DNA of 35,262 nucleotides from Deltaproteobacteria bacterium (GTDB taxonomy: Bacteria; Bdellovibrionota_B; Oligoflexia; Oligoflexales; Bog-1112): positions 1 through 35,262 of the forward strand of contig JAHFAI010000022.1 of assembly GCA_023250635.1 (NCBI GenBank), written 5' to 3'. This document shows positions 23,561 through 32,401 of this stretch, piece by piece (within the stretch, counting starts at the first letter, position 1; each line of letters opens with the position of its first letter). Under the pieces are notes generated by a model. That model was given only the letters and a program-made list of their open reading frames with translations, searched no databases and had not been told where the DNA came from. A program made the position numbers and the translations under genes.

Positions 23561-24544
23561 ATGCGCACAATAGCCTTGCTGCTGCTGCTGGCAATTATTG
23601 CCGCGACCATCGATTTCCGCCATCTGCTGAGCATTTTATCACAGCTGAGCTGGCCGGTGCTTTGGGCGTTGCTAGCCCTGGAGTATCTCTTTTTTTTAGT
23701 CGAAGCAATGCGCTTATCCCGCCTCTTTGCGGGCAGTTATTCCCTGGCCTACCTGCTCCGTTCTCGCTTGGTAGCAGGGGTGGTGGGTAGCAGCCTACCG
23801 GGGGGGGTGGGTACGGAGATTGTCCGTGCGCTGTTATTGCATAAGCGCCATCCCCTTGGTTTGCTCAAGGTTCTGGCTATCTTGGCCGCGAATCGGGTGT
23901 ACGGGTTGCTTGGTTTTTTGCTGTTTATTGGGGGAGTGCTCCTGCTTTTTGGGCAAAATTTTGCGGCGAAAGCTGTCTACGTAGGGGTGTTCATCGCCCT
24001 CGCTGCGGTGGTGCTGCCCTTTTGTCTGCAGCTTCGCCTTGTGCGTCGCTCCCTTGTCTTTCTGCTGAGAAAAGCTCCTGTGGGACGGGGGTTCTTGCGC
24101 ATGCTCTATCTAACCCTACGGCGTCACACCGGCCTAAGGTCCTGGCTTATGGTGCTGGGTTCTTCGGCCCTCGGTTCAGGGCTTATGGTTGGGCAGATGA
24201 TCCTAGTGGGTCGAGCCTTGGGGATTGAGCTTGATTTTTCTACCTGGACGGTGATTGCCTTTCTTAGTGGGGTGGCAGCCTATCTACCTTTAGGAATTGG
24301 GGCTATAGGGCCTCAGGATTTTTCCCTGGTGATGATCGCTCGTTGGTTGGGGCAATCCAGTGAGGCGTTTGTTGGTATTTCCCTGCTTCTTCATGGGGTG
24401 CGGCTCGTTTCGCTGCTGCCGGCGGTGCTGTGGATGAATGATATTTTCTTCGCGCGACTTCGTGCAAACAACGAGAAATTCCAGCAGTCGGCAAGGGTAG
24501 ATTCCTCGCCAAAGGGAGTGCAGGCAAGTACTTCAAAACCGTAA
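23561..24544 (+). CDS. UPF0104 / LPG-synthase-type integral membrane protein
   Basis: Polytopic inner-membrane protein of the family shared by the membrane half of lysylphosphatidylglycerol synthases and by AglD/HpnL-like proteins, often thought to handle or flip lipid-linked substrates. The 327 residues contain about eight hydrophobic helices. The family signature appears as VVGSSLPGGVGTEIVRALLL, followed by LAANRVYGLLGF and, later, YLPLGIGAIGPQDFSL. There is no synthase domain after the membrane part. AAGGATA precedes the ATG. The last 154 bases overlap the 3' end of the convergent methyltransferase gene; the tail after about residue 300 is polar and non-conserved. Proximity to the polysaccharide operon suggests, but does not prove, a role with that glycan. 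Confidence 0.85.
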   Translation: MRTIALLLLLAIIAATIDFRHLLSILSQLSWPVLWALLALEYLFFLVEAMRLSRLFAGSYSLAYLLRSRLVAGVVGSSLPGGVGTEIVRALLLHKRHPLGLLKVLAILAANRVYGLLGFLLFIGGVLLLFGQNFAAKAVYVGVFIALAAVVLPFCLQLRLVRRSLVFLLRKAPVGRGFLRMLYLTLRRHTGLRSWLMVLGSSALGSGLMVGQMILVGRALGIELDFSTWTVIAFLSGVAAYLPLGIGAIGPQDFSLVMIARWLGQSSEAFVGISLLLHGVRLVSLLPAVLWMNDIFFARLRANNEKFQQSARVDSSPKGVQASTSKP

Positions 24545-25239
24545 GCCCAGGCGAGGGTGCTCAGTTCAGCAGGACTAAAATAACGGACGAGATGAGTCTC
24601 GCTAAATGTCGTAACGATTTTTTTCCCTTCGGGGTCTTTAACCGTAAAGATAAACTCGACGCGCAGGGCGTTGCGGTCGGCTTGCTCACTGGTCAGCGAG
24701 ACTCGTTCCACTAAGTAGCCAGCGACTTGTGCTTGTTTTACCCGCTGGGGCGCGTAGTTTTTTATCATCTGCCGCCCATTCCAGACATCGCAGAAAAAAT
24801 ACCCCCCGGGGCGCAGATTTTCCCGTAAGTTAGCGAAGAACCCGGCTAAGCTTTCGGGGCTTACCAAATAGCCTAGGGCCGTGAAAAAAGCCGCAGCACA
24901 GTCGGCCTTGGCATTGCCAGCGAGGCGGAGGGTTTCCATGGGGCCGCAGGAGAAAATTGGCGGGTTGCTCTGAAAACGTCCTAAACGCTCCTTGGCGACG
25001 CTTATCATCTCAGCCGAAATATCGTTGGCATAGACGCGAATCCCTGCAGCGAGCAGATGTTCGGCATGTTTACCGGTACCAACCGCCAGATCGATCAGCG
25101 AGTTTGGTAAGGCCCCCTCGGCGAAGCGTCCATACAAAGCCAGCAAAATAGCGATTTCAGCTGCATAGTCTTTATCCTGATAAAAGCCATCATAGAGGGG
25201 CGCATAGTGAGGGGAGAATACCTGTGTAATTTGTTCCAT
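24391..25239 (-). CDS. SAM methyltransferase, DesVI/TylM1-like (sugar N-methyltransferase candidate)
   Basis: Class I SAM-dependent methyltransferase, 282 residues. Motif I is LIDLAVGTGKHAEHLL (48-63), motif II has VYANDIS, and the post-I segment is FFTALGYL. The N-terminal YDGFYQDKDYAAE and the FSETHLVRYFSPAEL segment resemble the family of dTDP-amino-sugar N,N-dimethyltransferases (DesVI, TylM1). Last gene of the polysaccharide operon; its ATG at 25239 is one base from the cupin stop. The context includes a sugar aminotransferase and gmd, which makes an amino-sugar substrate plausible. The last 25 or so residues extend beyond the usual domain end and are encoded in the 154-bp overlap with the opposing membrane-protein gene. 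Confidence 0.85.
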   Translation of the reverse strand: MEQITQVFSPHYAPLYDGFYQDKDYAAEIAILLALYGRFAEGALPNSLIDLAVGTGKHAEHLLAAGIRVYANDISAEMISVAKERLGRFQSNPPIFSCGPMETLRLAGNAKADCAAAFFTALGYLVSPESLAGFFANLRENLRPGGYFFCDVWNGRQMIKNYAPQRVKQAQVAGYLVERVSLTSEQADRNALRVEFIFTVKDPEGKKIVTTFSETHLVRYFSPAELSTLAWAYGFEVLACTPFGEESTLADCWNFSLFARSRAKKISFIHSTAGSSETSRTP

Positions 25240-25240
25240 C

Positions 25241-25684
25241 TTAAGATCTCGCAGCGATTATTATTTTCTCCAGGGCCCGTCCTCGGTAGGGACCCTGCTT
25301 GATCTCGAGCATTTGGGTCTCACTGAGAAAACGCAGAGAATGACCGGTATTCAGGACGATGGCGTCTCCCGTGTTGATTATTACTTCGTCTAGGGCCTGT
25401 TGGTTTTCAGGACTATCGTAGAGGGTGATGGCCACCGAGCCGCTATAAATAAAGAAAAATTCTTGTACGGCTAACTCACGAATATTCGTGAATGGGATAT
25501 GAAAATGACCCTCTATTTCTTCATCGCTGCTCCGATTATGCACCCCCAGTTGCAGACCAAAGGCATCAGGAGTGGCAAACAGCACGGTTTTTCCCTGTTG
25601 GCGTAACTCTTCGCCGATGCCCCGACGCATAATCACCGCCAACAGGCGTTCTCCGCAGACAATGCGTTCTAGCTTTGTAGCCAT
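25241..25684 (-). CDS. Small cupin protein of surface-polysaccharide clusters
   Basis: Single-domain cupin of 147 residues. The metal-site region appears as GHFHIPFTN, followed by QEFFFIYSGSVAITLYD, then GDAIVLNTGHSLRFL and the distinctive ending EIKQGPYRGR. That last segment and the overall order match a cupin family I recall from O-antigen/capsule clusters, typically with HVHNPVPRE, EVLFI and EVKQGPY. Its biochemical activity is, to my knowledge, undefined; an epimerase/isomerase or sensory role is possible. It sits 3 nt after the GT4 stop and 1 nt before the methyltransferase start. Confidence 0.8.
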   Translation of the reverse strand: MATKLERIVCGERLLAVIMRRGIGEELRQQGKTVLFATPDAFGLQLGVHNRSSDEEIEGHFHIPFTNIRELAVQEFFFIYSGSVAITLYDSPENQQALDEVIINTGDAIVLNTGHSLRFLSETQMLEIKQGPYRGRALEKIIIAARS

Positions 25685-25687
25685 AAG

Positions 25688-26761
25688 TTAGCCTATTTCT
25701 TTATAGAGGTTGGCGGTTTGTTGCGCCGTATGCTGCCACTGATATTCGTGGCTTTTGGCAAGACCGCGTTGGCGGAGGGTTTGCGCGAGGTGCTGGTCGC
25801 TTAAGAGTGAGACAATCTGCTCGGCAAGTTCTTGGCTATCATTGGGATCAACCAAGATGCTGGCGTTACCGGCAAAATCGAGGGCGTCGAGGGTGCGCCC
25901 GGCAATGGTCGGGGTGCCACAGGCCATGCTTTCAAGGGTGGGAAGGCCAAAGCCGTAGCGACTGGGAAAGCAGCTGAGATCAGCGTAGATATAAGCAGCA
26001 CGGAGCTCGGCTTCGGGGATAAAACCTGCAAAAATAATGCGCTCGCGCACGGGGGAATCAGCCCAAATTTTTTTAATGGCTCCCTCATCCCAGCCCCCAC
26101 TGCCAATCACTAAGCGCGAGGTGGGACAGCGTTGTGCTACCTCGGTAAAGCTCTGCAAGAGCGTGTCAACACCTTTGCCAAAGGTGAGGGCGCCTACAAA
26201 TAAAATATTTTTAAATGCTGCTGCCAGATAGGCGGGGCGCTTAAGCTCTTCCCCGGGGCGCAGAGGATAAAAGGCCTGGTGATCAACGCCATAGGGAATC
26301 AAGCGCAGGCGTTCCCCGGGGATGCCGAGTTCTCCGAGCAAGTAGTCTCGGGTCGAAGGAAAGGGGACGATCAGGGCATCACTGCAGCGAGCTGCACGGA
26401 TAATGGCCCGCGATTTTAAACGTTGCTTTAACGAAGAATCGTAGTTTTTGTTGATCCGCAACCAAATAAGATCGTGAATGGTGGTAAGCAATGGACCTCG
26501 TCGGGCAGAGATCGCTGCTTGGGCATTAGCAGCGGCAGTAGCATGCAGCAGACGCGGTGGGCGGTGGAGGCTGAGGCGGGCAATGGCGATGAGTTCTGCC
26601 GCTAAAACAGCGGGAATTTTTCGTAGATGCCCCGAAGAGAAAATCTCCGGTTCGATACCACAGGCGGGAAGGCGTTGCCGCAATTCCCCCGCATAGCGAT
26701 CGTGACCAAGGCCCAGGTCTTTACGAGCTGTATAAGGATGGACGATCAGGGTAACTCGCAT
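25688..26761 (-). CDS. GT4-family glycosyltransferase
   Basis: Retaining GT-B glycosyltransferase that would add a sugar to the growing glycan in the cytoplasm. The C-terminal donor-binding half has the GT4 signature FGLPTLESMACGTPTIAG (271-288), with the two Glu spaced as usual. VGALTFGKGVDTLLQSF (189-205) and a VIGSGGWDE loop are also characteristic. Start ATG 26761 is two bases after the gmd stop with GGGAG seven bases upstream, so translation is coupled to gmd; an in-frame TTG two codons earlier is unlikely. 357 residues, normal length. The linkage it makes cannot be read from the sequence; given gmd and the aminotransferase, a GDP-activated donor is plausible. Confidence 0.9.
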   Translation of the reverse strand: MRVTLIVHPYTARKDLGLGHDRYAGELRQRLPACGIEPEIFSSGHLRKIPAVLAAELIAIARLSLHRPPRLLHATAAANAQAAISARRGPLLTTIHDLIWLRINKNYDSSLKQRLKSRAIIRAARCSDALIVPFPSTRDYLLGELGIPGERLRLIPYGVDHQAFYPLRPGEELKRPAYLAAAFKNILFVGALTFGKGVDTLLQSFTEVAQRCPTSRLVIGSGGWDEGAIKKIWADSPVRERIIFAGFIPEAELRAAYIYADLSCFPSRYGFGLPTLESMACGTPTIAGRTLDALDFAGNASILVDPNDSQELAEQIVSLLSDQHLAQTLRQRGLAKSHEYQWQHTAQQTANLYKEIG

Positions 26762-26763
26762 GC

Positions 26764-27915
26764 TCAATCTCCCGCGGCAAGAATAAGCGAGCGAAGCTCA
26801 TGGGAATTTAAGGCTGCATAGGGGAGCTCGTGCTTCTTGCTTTCGAGCTGGCATTTTACCCGATAAAAATCAGCATAGACCATTTCTCGACAGAGCTCTT
26901 CTACGGAGGTTTCGGCTTGCCAAGCGAGTTTGTGGCGAGCTTTGCTCGGATCGCCGAGGAGGATATCCACTTCGGTAGGGCGAAAGTATGCTGGATCTAC
27001 CCGCACGACTACTCGCTTGGTCTTGCGGCACAGGCCCTGTTCCTCGCTGCCGCTGCCGTGAAACTCAAGGTCGATGCCGAGCAGAGAAAAAGCAAGCAAA
27101 ACGAAATTTCGTACTGAAAATAATTTGCCGGTGGCCAGGACAAAATCCTCGGGGGTATCGTGTTGCATAATGCGCCAGATCCCCTCAGCATATTCGCGGG
27201 CATGTCCCCAATCCCGTTGGGCATCGAGGTTGCCGAGATACAGGCACTGGTCGATGCCGAGGCAGATGCGTGCAGCTCCGCGGGTAATTTTGCGGGTAAC
27301 AAAAGTTTCGCCGCGAATTGGACTCTCGTGATTGAAGAGTATGCCATTGGCTGCGTAGATACCGTAGGCTTCGCGATAGTTGCGGACTATCCAGTAAGCG
27401 TAGAGCTTTGCCACCCCGTAGGGACTGCGGGGGTAAAAAGGAGTGTTTTCGCTCTGGGGAATTTCTGCCACTCGTCCGTACATCTCGCTGGTCGATGCTT
27501 GATAGAATTTGGTGCTGTGCTGCAGGCCGAGAATGCGGATAGCCTCCAGTAAGCGTAAGGTGCCAAGGGCATCGGAGTTAGCGGTATATTCTGGTGATTC
27601 AAAGCTCACCAGCACGTGGCTTTGGGCACCGAGGTTATAGATCTCGTCGGGTTTTACCTCCTGAATTACCCGGATCAAGTTGGTGCTATCGGTAAGATCT
27701 CCGTAGTGGAGGAAAAAATTAACATGGGGTTGATGGGGATCCTCGTAGAGATGCTCGATTCTGCCGGTGTTAAAGGAACTGGAGCGACGCTTGAGGCCGT
27801 GAACGATATAGCCCTTATCGAGAAGAATTTTAGCGAGGTAAGCGCCGTCCTGACCAGTAATGCCGGTGATCAAAGCTATTTTTTGGGGCTGAGTTTCACC
27901 AGGGGCTTCGTTCAT
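26764..27915 (-). CDS. gmd: GDP-mannose 4,6-dehydratase
   Basis: Converts GDP-D-mannose to GDP-4-keto-6-deoxy-D-mannose (EC 4.2.1.47), precursor of GDP-fucose, GDP-rhamnose and GDP-perosamine. From ATG 27915 (383 residues) it has the extended-SDR motif [11 protein letters not shown] (18-28), [13 protein letters not shown] typical of GMD, the active-site STSEMYG (141-147), Tyr166-Lys170 in YGVAK and [36 protein letters not shown] closes the substrate site. The start overlaps the aminotransferase stop as ATGA. No GDP-fucose synthase or GDP-rhamnose reductase follows, whereas the gene just before it is a DegT aminotransferase, which points to a 4-amino product. Confidence 0.96.
   Translation of the reverse strand: MNEAPGETQPQKIALITGITGQDGAYLAKILLDKGYIVHGLKRRSSSFNTGRIEHLYEDPHQPHVNFFLHYGDLTDSTNLIRVIQEVKPDEIYNLGAQSHVLVSFESPEYTANSDALGTLRLLEAIRILGLQHSTKFYQASTSEMYGRVAEIPQSENTPFYPRSPYGVAKLYAYWIVRNYREAYGIYAANGILFNHESPIRGETFVTRKITRGAARICLGIDQCLYLGNLDAQRDWGHAREYAEGIWRIMQHDTPEDFVLATGKLFSVRNFVLLAFSLLGIDLEFHGSGSEEQGLCRKTKRVVVRVDPAYFRPTEVDILLGDPSKARHKLAWQAETSVEELCREMVYADFYRVKCQLESKKHELPYAALNSHELRSLILAAGD
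27101..27112. repeat. Palindrome ACGAAATTTCGT, copy 3 of 5 of the CGAAATTTCG core
   Basis: Perfect 12-bp palindrome inside gmd, read there as Arg-Asn-Phe-Val. Confidence 0.9.
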
Positions 27916-29075
27916 AGGGCTTTCCCCGCAGTGGCGCTGAGTGCAGCTAGGTTGTGGCGTAGGCAATCAATGATATACGAAATTTCCTCAGGACTAAGAT
28001 TGGGCGATGAGGGCAGGTAAAAACTTGCATAGGCCATGCTCTCCGCTACCGGACAGGGGTGCTGGGCGCAAACGTTGCGTCCAGGCAAATGCTCCTGCAG
28101 GGTGTAGGGGATAAAACCTTCGCGCGTTTCGATGCCCTGTTGGCGCAGCATCTGCAGCAGTGCAGGGCGCTGACTTGCTAAGCGGTTTTTAAGAACCAGG
28201 TGGTACATCCAGTAGACATTGCGCACCCCAGGTTTTTCCACCGGCAGCTCAAGATCGGCAAGCTCAGTAAGTCCCTGATGATAGCGCGCAGCTAGAGCTC
28301 GCTTTTTGTCGATAATTTCTTCGATACGGGTCAATTGCGCACAGCCGATTGCCGCTTGAATATTAGGCATACGGTAATTAAAACCCACCGCCTCATGCAT
28401 AAATTTATTAGTGCCTCCAAAGGCTAAGCTTTTGAGAGAGGCAGCGCGTTGGGCAAAGTCTTGGTTGTTGGTAAGCAGCATTCCCCCTTCGCCGGTGGCA
28501 ATGATTTTATTGGCGTAAAAACTAAAACAGCCGATATCACCGATACTGCCAACTTTCTTGCCGTGGTACTCGGCCCCGTGGGCCTGGGCAGCGTCTTCGA
28601 TAACGTACAAACCATGACGACCAGCAATGGCCATTACCGCATCCATGGCAACGGGGTGACCAAACAAATGCACCACGATAATCGCCTTGGTTTTTGCGGT
28701 AATTTTTGCGGTGAGTAAGTGTGGATCAAGGGCGAGGGTGTCGGCTTCGATGTCCACAGGAATAGGAATAGCCCCCTGATAGAGCACTGCAAAAAAGGTT
28801 GCCATATTGGTGAGGCTTGCCACCAAGACCTCATCTCCGCTCTTGATACCGAGGGTGGCGAGGGCAAGATGTAAGGCGCTGGTGCCATTATTTACCGCAA
28901 CTCCATAGTTAGCCCCACAATATGCGGCAAACTCCCGCTCGAAGCTGCCAATAAAGGTACCAAAAAAACCGGAGAGGGCTTTTTCGGCGAGAGCCCGACT
29001 GAGGTTTTCTGCTTCGGCGCTGCCAAGCAGTGGCTCGCTCACCGGAATTACTCGGGAGAGGGGAGAAATGGCCAT
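27912..29075 (-). CDS. DegT/DnrJ/EryC1 sugar aminotransferase, probable GDP-perosamine synthase
   Basis: PLP-dependent aminotransferase that would convert the 4-keto group of GDP-4-keto-6-deoxymannose to an amine, giving GDP-perosamine. The 387-residue protein has [12 protein letters not shown] (61-72), [13 protein letters not shown] with the pyridine-nitrogen Asp161, and the PLP lysine Lys190 in [14 protein letters not shown]. It ends with [21 protein letters not shown]. These match perosamine-synthase sequences closely by eye. The directly coupled gmd supports that substrate. Other DegT sugar products (for example UDP-4-keto sugars) cannot be excluded. The start ATG 29075 is two bases after the GT2 stop. 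Confidence 0.88.
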   Translation of the reverse strand: MAISPLSRVIPVSEPLLGSAEAENLSRALAEKALSGFFGTFIGSFEREFAAYCGANYGVAVNNGTSALHLALATLGIKSGDEVLVASLTNMATFFAVLYQGAIPIPVDIEADTLALDPHLLTAKITAKTKAIIVVHLFGHPVAMDAVMAIAGRHGLYVIEDAAQAHGAEYHGKKVGSIGDIGCFSFYANKIIATGEGGMLLTNNQDFAQRAASLKSLAFGGTNKFMHEAVGFNYRMPNIQAAIGCAQLTRIEEIIDKKRALAARYHQGLTELADLELPVEKPGVRNVYWMYHLVLKNRLASQRPALLQMLRQQGIETREGFIPYTLQEHLPGRNVCAQHPCPVAESMAYASFYLPSSPNLSPEEISYIIDCLRHNLAALSATAGKAL

Positions 29076-29077
29076 GC

Positions 29078-30052
29078 TCAGGGTACCACCGTAAGAGTAG
29101 GGGTGCGATTAAAGATAAGCTCGGGGGCTTCCAGTTCATAAATTGGTTTTTGTTGCGATTCATAGTAGGTGCGCATAAGAATTTCGGCGACCAATCCTAA
29201 TGTTAATAAGATAAAACCTGAGAGAAATAACATTACGGCCATAAGCGGCAGTGGAGTGCGACTCAATGAGATTTCGGCAAGCACTCGTAGACCCAGGGCC
29301 CAGAGGGCAAAGCCAAAGGAGAGACAAATACTGAGTAAGCCCATGGCACCGAATGGGTAGATAGGTTTTTGCGCGTATTTTGCCAGGAATTTTACCACCA
29401 GGAGATCGAGGAGCACCTTGACCACCCGTTCGAGCCCATATTTGCTGTGACCAAATTGACGCTTGTGGTGACGGACCGGAATTTCGGTTACCCGAGCTCC
29501 CTGCCAACTAGCATAGATAGGAATAAAGCGGTGCATTTCTCCGTAGAGCTTGACCCCTTTAATAATATGCCGTCTATAGGCTTTTAGAGAGCAGCCATAG
29601 TCGTGCAGGTGAACGCCGGAGATGGTAGAAATCAAGCGGTTGGCAAGCCTGCTCGGTAGATTTCTGCTCAACTTTGAATCTTTGCGATCTTTACGCCATC
29701 CCGAACAGACGTCGAAGCCTTTGTTGAGTTGCTCGATTAATAAAACGATATCTCGCGGATCGTTCTGCAGATCGCCGTCGAGAGGCACAATAACCTCCCC
29801 TTGGGCATGATCGAAGCCTGCCATCATCGCCGCAGTTTGGCCGAAATTTTTCTTAAAATTAATGACGAGAATTCGTTGATCAGTTGCCGCGAGTGTCTTG
29901 AGAATCGTCTTTGATTGATCGCGCGAGCCGTCATTCACATAAATAACTTCATAGCGATAGGTGGTGGTAGCGAGCGCTTCGTTGATCCGCTGATGAAGCA
30001 GGAGCAAATTGCGTTCTTCGTTATAGATCGGCACAACGATCGATAGATCCAA
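29078..30052 (-). CDS. GT2-family polyprenyl-phosphate-type glycosyltransferase with two C-terminal membrane helices
   Basis: GT-A glycosyltransferase of the DPM1/ArnC/GtrB type, which usually loads a sugar onto undecaprenyl phosphate at the inner membrane. Features are LSIVVPIYNEERN at the N-terminus, VNDGSRDQS, the DGDLQNDP metal site (92-99), GWRKDRKDSKLSR, and HDYGCSLKAYRR. Two membrane helices follow at about 235-257 and 268-293. The best-supported start is TTG 30052, with GAGGGAG six bases upstream and the GT2 domain starting immediately. A GTG at 30094 forms a GTGA overlap with the epimerase stop but has no ribosome binding site; a TTG at 30118 is further upstream. Second gene of the polysaccharide operon. 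Confidence 0.88.
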   Translation of the reverse strand: MDLSIVVPIYNEERNLLLLHQRINEALATTTYRYEVIYVNDGSRDQSKTILKTLAATDQRILVINFKKNFGQTAAMMAGFDHAQGEVIVPLDGDLQNDPRDIVLLIEQLNKGFDVCSGWRKDRKDSKLSRNLPSRLANRLISTISGVHLHDYGCSLKAYRRHIIKGVKLYGEMHRFIPIYASWQGARVTEIPVRHHKRQFGHSKYGLERVVKVLLDLLVVKFLAKYAQKPIYPFGAMGLLSICLSFGFALWALGLRVLAEISLSRTPLPLMAVMLFLSGFILLTLGLVAEILMRTYYESQQKPIYELEAPELIFNRTPTLTVVP

Positions 30053-30090
30053 GCTGAACTCCCTCGGGGCGAAGAGGCCCGGTGAATTGT

Positions 30091-31140
30091 TCACACGCCA
30101 TAGTAGTGACGATACCAACGAACAAAAGCCTCCACCCCTTTGGCGAGGGGGGTTGAGGGACTAAAACCGAGCTCTTGGGCTAAGGGGCTCGCATCGGCCC
30201 AGGTGGCGGCAACATCACCCGCCTGCATGGGCAGCAGCTCCAGTTGGGCTTTTTTGCCGAGGCACTGTTCGAGACAGCTGATAAAATCTCTGAGCCCTAC
30301 GGGTTGGGAGGCTCCAACATTGAAGAGACGATAGGGAGCAGAGGACGAACTCAGCTCGGGGTGACGAGGATCCCAGCGGGGGTCTCCCTCGGGGGCTTTG
30401 TTGAGGAGGGCGGCGATTGCTGCGGTAATATCGTCAATAAAGGTAAAATCCCGTTTAAGCTTGCCCTCATTAAAAACCGGGATGGGCTGATTAGCGAGAA
30501 TGGCCTGAGTAAATTTAAAAAGAGCCATATCGGGGCGCCCCCAAGGGCCATAGACGGTAAAAAAGCGGAGCCCGGTGGTGGGGAGAGCGAAGAGATGGCT
30601 GTAGGCATGGGCCATGAGTTCGTTGGCTTTTTTGGTGGCAGCATACAGAGAAAGCGGATGGTCGCTTGAATGAGAAGTTGAAAAGGGCAGAGTTTCGTTA
30701 AGCCCATAGACTGAACTGGTGGAGGCATAGATTAAATGCTGCACTTTTGTATGGCGAGCACCTTCGAGTATAGGGAGAAAACCGCTCAGGTTCGACTCAC
30801 TATAACTGTCCGGTTGTTCGAGGGAGTAACGCACGCCTGCTTGTGCAGCGAGATGAATAACGTGGGTGAAGCTCTCCTGGGCAAAAAGCTCGCTTAGAGC
30901 AGCTTTGTTGCTTAGGGACAGTTGGATAAAACGCTGCTCGGGAAAACGCCTGCTGCTGATCAGTTCGCCAGCCCTTATCTGCTCCCTGGCGAAGCCGAGC
31001 TGGGCGAGGCGGGCGTATTTTAAGGAGACATCGTAATAGTCGTTGATACTGTCAAGATTGACCACCGGCAGTGAAAAACCGAGGCGTTCAGCAAGGTGGA
31101 AGCCTATGAAGCCAGCACTGCCGGTAAGGAGTACCTTCAT
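30091..31140 (-). CDS. UDP-glucuronate 4-epimerase family protein
   Basis: Extended SDR that interconverts UDP-glucuronate and UDP-galacturonate (EC 5.1.3.6), closest by eye to Cap1J/LspL. From ATG 31140 the protein has 349 residues. It shows the NAD motif TGSAGFIGFHLAERL (6-20), the UGE-specific LDSINDYYDVSLK, HLAAQAGVRYSLE, the active-site STSSVYG (140-146) and Tyr166-Lys170 in LYAATKKANELMAHAYSHLF. LRFFTVYGPWGRPDMALFKFT and KRDFTFIDDI follow. An upstream extension to 31332 lacks family similarity and is rejected. First gene of the seven-gene operon; its promoter should lie in the 235-bp divergent region shared with oleA, but I cannot pick it out. Not an OleD-type reductase despite being next to oleA. 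Confidence 0.92.
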   Translation of the reverse strand: MKVLLTGSAGFIGFHLAERLGFSLPVVNLDSINDYYDVSLKYARLAQLGFAREQIRAGELISSRRFPEQRFIQLSLSNKAALSELFAQESFTHVIHLAAQAGVRYSLEQPDSYSESNLSGFLPILEGARHTKVQHLIYASTSSVYGLNETLPFSTSHSSDHPLSLYAATKKANELMAHAYSHLFALPTTGLRFFTVYGPWGRPDMALFKFTQAILANQPIPVFNEGKLKRDFTFIDDITAAIAALLNKAPEGDPRWDPRHPELSSSSAPYRLFNVGASQPVGLRDFISCLEQCLGKKAQLELLPMQAGDVAATWADASPLAQELGFSPSTPLAKGVEAFVRWYRHYYGV

Positions 31141-31375
31141 GGTAGGATGCCCGTAAGTGGTGACGGAGTGATTAAAGATAAGGTAGTTTTTTTTGCGCTT
31201 TGGTGCGAGGAGAATTTTGTCCCCTCCCCTTAATCTTTCTTCCCGAGAGAACACCGCCAATAAAAAAAGCTTACCGAGCGCCTTGACATTGGCTATATCC
31301 TGATTGCATGGCAGGATAATCCCCACCAGCAAGCAGACCTTTTCTAGCCACCCTTGAAATCTGGAGAATTTTCTA

Positions 31376-32401
31376 ATGCGTTTTGGCAGTGTTTGCCTCG
31401 AGGCAATCGGCTATTGCATACCCGAGGAGATTGTAACTTCTGCCCAATTAGAGCAGGAATTAGCTGAGGCTTTTGCAAGTCTTGGTTTTAGTCCTGGGCG
31501 CTTGGAGCAGCTTACCGGGGTGCGCGAGCGCCGTCTATGGCCAGTGGGAACCCGACCCTCAAGCCTCGCCGCCAAGGCTGGGCAGGAGGTATTAGCAAAG
31601 TCGGGAGTGGACCCAGGAAAAATTGATCTGTTGATTCATACCGGTGTTTGTCGCGATGCTTTGGAGCCAGCCACCGCAGCAGTGGTGCATCAACTCCTTG
31701 GACTCGATCCGCACTGCCAAGCTTTTGATCTCTCCAATGCTTGTCTGGGTTTTTTACATGGGATTACCACGGCGGCAAGTCTCATTGAACTGGGGCAGAT
31801 CGAGTATGCCTTGATAGTTTCAGGAGAAAACGCCGGGCCTATTTACACCGATACCATCGCTCATTTACGCCAAAATCCCCGTGGTGAAGAAGTGCGCAAT
31901 AATCTTGCCAGCCTGACCCTAGGTTCAGCCGGTATTGCCCTCTTGCTCTGTCATACACGCTTAGCCACCACCGGGCATCGTTTGCTCGGGGGCATGTTTC
32001 AAATCGATAGTTTGGGAGCTAATTTATGCACCGGCTATGGAGATATTTTCCATCAACGAATGACCACTGATACCGCAGAGATGATGCGTCAAGGGCTGGA
32101 GCTCTCCCAGATTACCTGGGAACTCTTTAAACGGGAACTCGCCTGGGAGCAAAACACGCCCGACTTTGTGCTTAATCACCAGGTCAGTCGCGTGCACCAG
32201 GAAAAAGCCTTTAAGGCACTGGGCTTACCCGAAGAAAAAACCTATAGTAACCTCTATCGTTTCGGAAATACCGGATCAGCGGCGGTGGCTTTGGAACTCG
32301 CCCTCGGCTGGGAGCAAGGCTTATTTAAGCCTGAGGATCGTATCGCCCTTCTCGGCATAGGTTCGGGACTGGGTTGTTTGATGTTGGGGATTGAGTGGTA
32401 A
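31376..32401 (+). CDS. oleA: OleA, thiolase-superfamily acyl-CoA condensing enzyme
   Basis: Joins two fatty acyl-CoA molecules head-to-head to a beta-keto acid, the first step of long-chain olefin synthesis. The 341-residue protein has the FabH-like fold. The catalytic Cys123 lies in SNACLGFLHG, His268 in LNHQVSRVH and Asn298 in RFGNTGSAAV. The OleA-specific glutamate is Glu97 in CRDALEPATAAVVH, which distinguishes it from FabH. Residue spacing parallels the characterised Xanthomonas enzyme (Glu117, Cys143, His285, Asn315) with a constant offset in the first half. GGAG precedes ATG 31376 by about nine bases. The stop overlaps the oleB start by 7 nt. It is divergent from the polysaccharide operon. 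Confidence 0.93.
   Translation: MRFGSVCLEAIGYCIPEEIVTSAQLEQELAEAFASLGFSPGRLEQLTGVRERRLWPVGTRPSSLAAKAGQEVLAKSGVDPGKIDLLIHTGVCRDALEPATAAVVHQLLGLDPHCQAFDLSNACLGFLHGITTAASLIELGQIEYALIVSGENAGPIYTDTIAHLRQNPRGEEVRNNLASLTLGSAGIALLLCHTRLATTGHRLLGGMFQIDSLGANLCTGYGDIFHQRMTTDTAEMMRQGLELSQITWELFKRELAWEQNTPDFVLNHQVSRVHQEKAFKALGLPEEKTYSNLYRFGNTGSAAVALELALGWEQGLFKPEDRIALLGIGSGLGCLMLGIEW

Noticed and set aside
30091-31140. Epimerase gene next to oleA considered as a displaced oleD
   Set aside because: It carries the UDP-glucuronate 4-epimerase signatures (LDSINDYYDV, PWGRPDMALFKFT) and is coupled to the polysaccharide operon on the opposite strand from oleABC.
31283-31288. TTGACA upstream of oleA as a -35 box
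   Set aside because: No acceptable -10 hexamer lies 16-18 bases downstream (GCATGG at 17 bases), so it is not supported as a promoter by itself.
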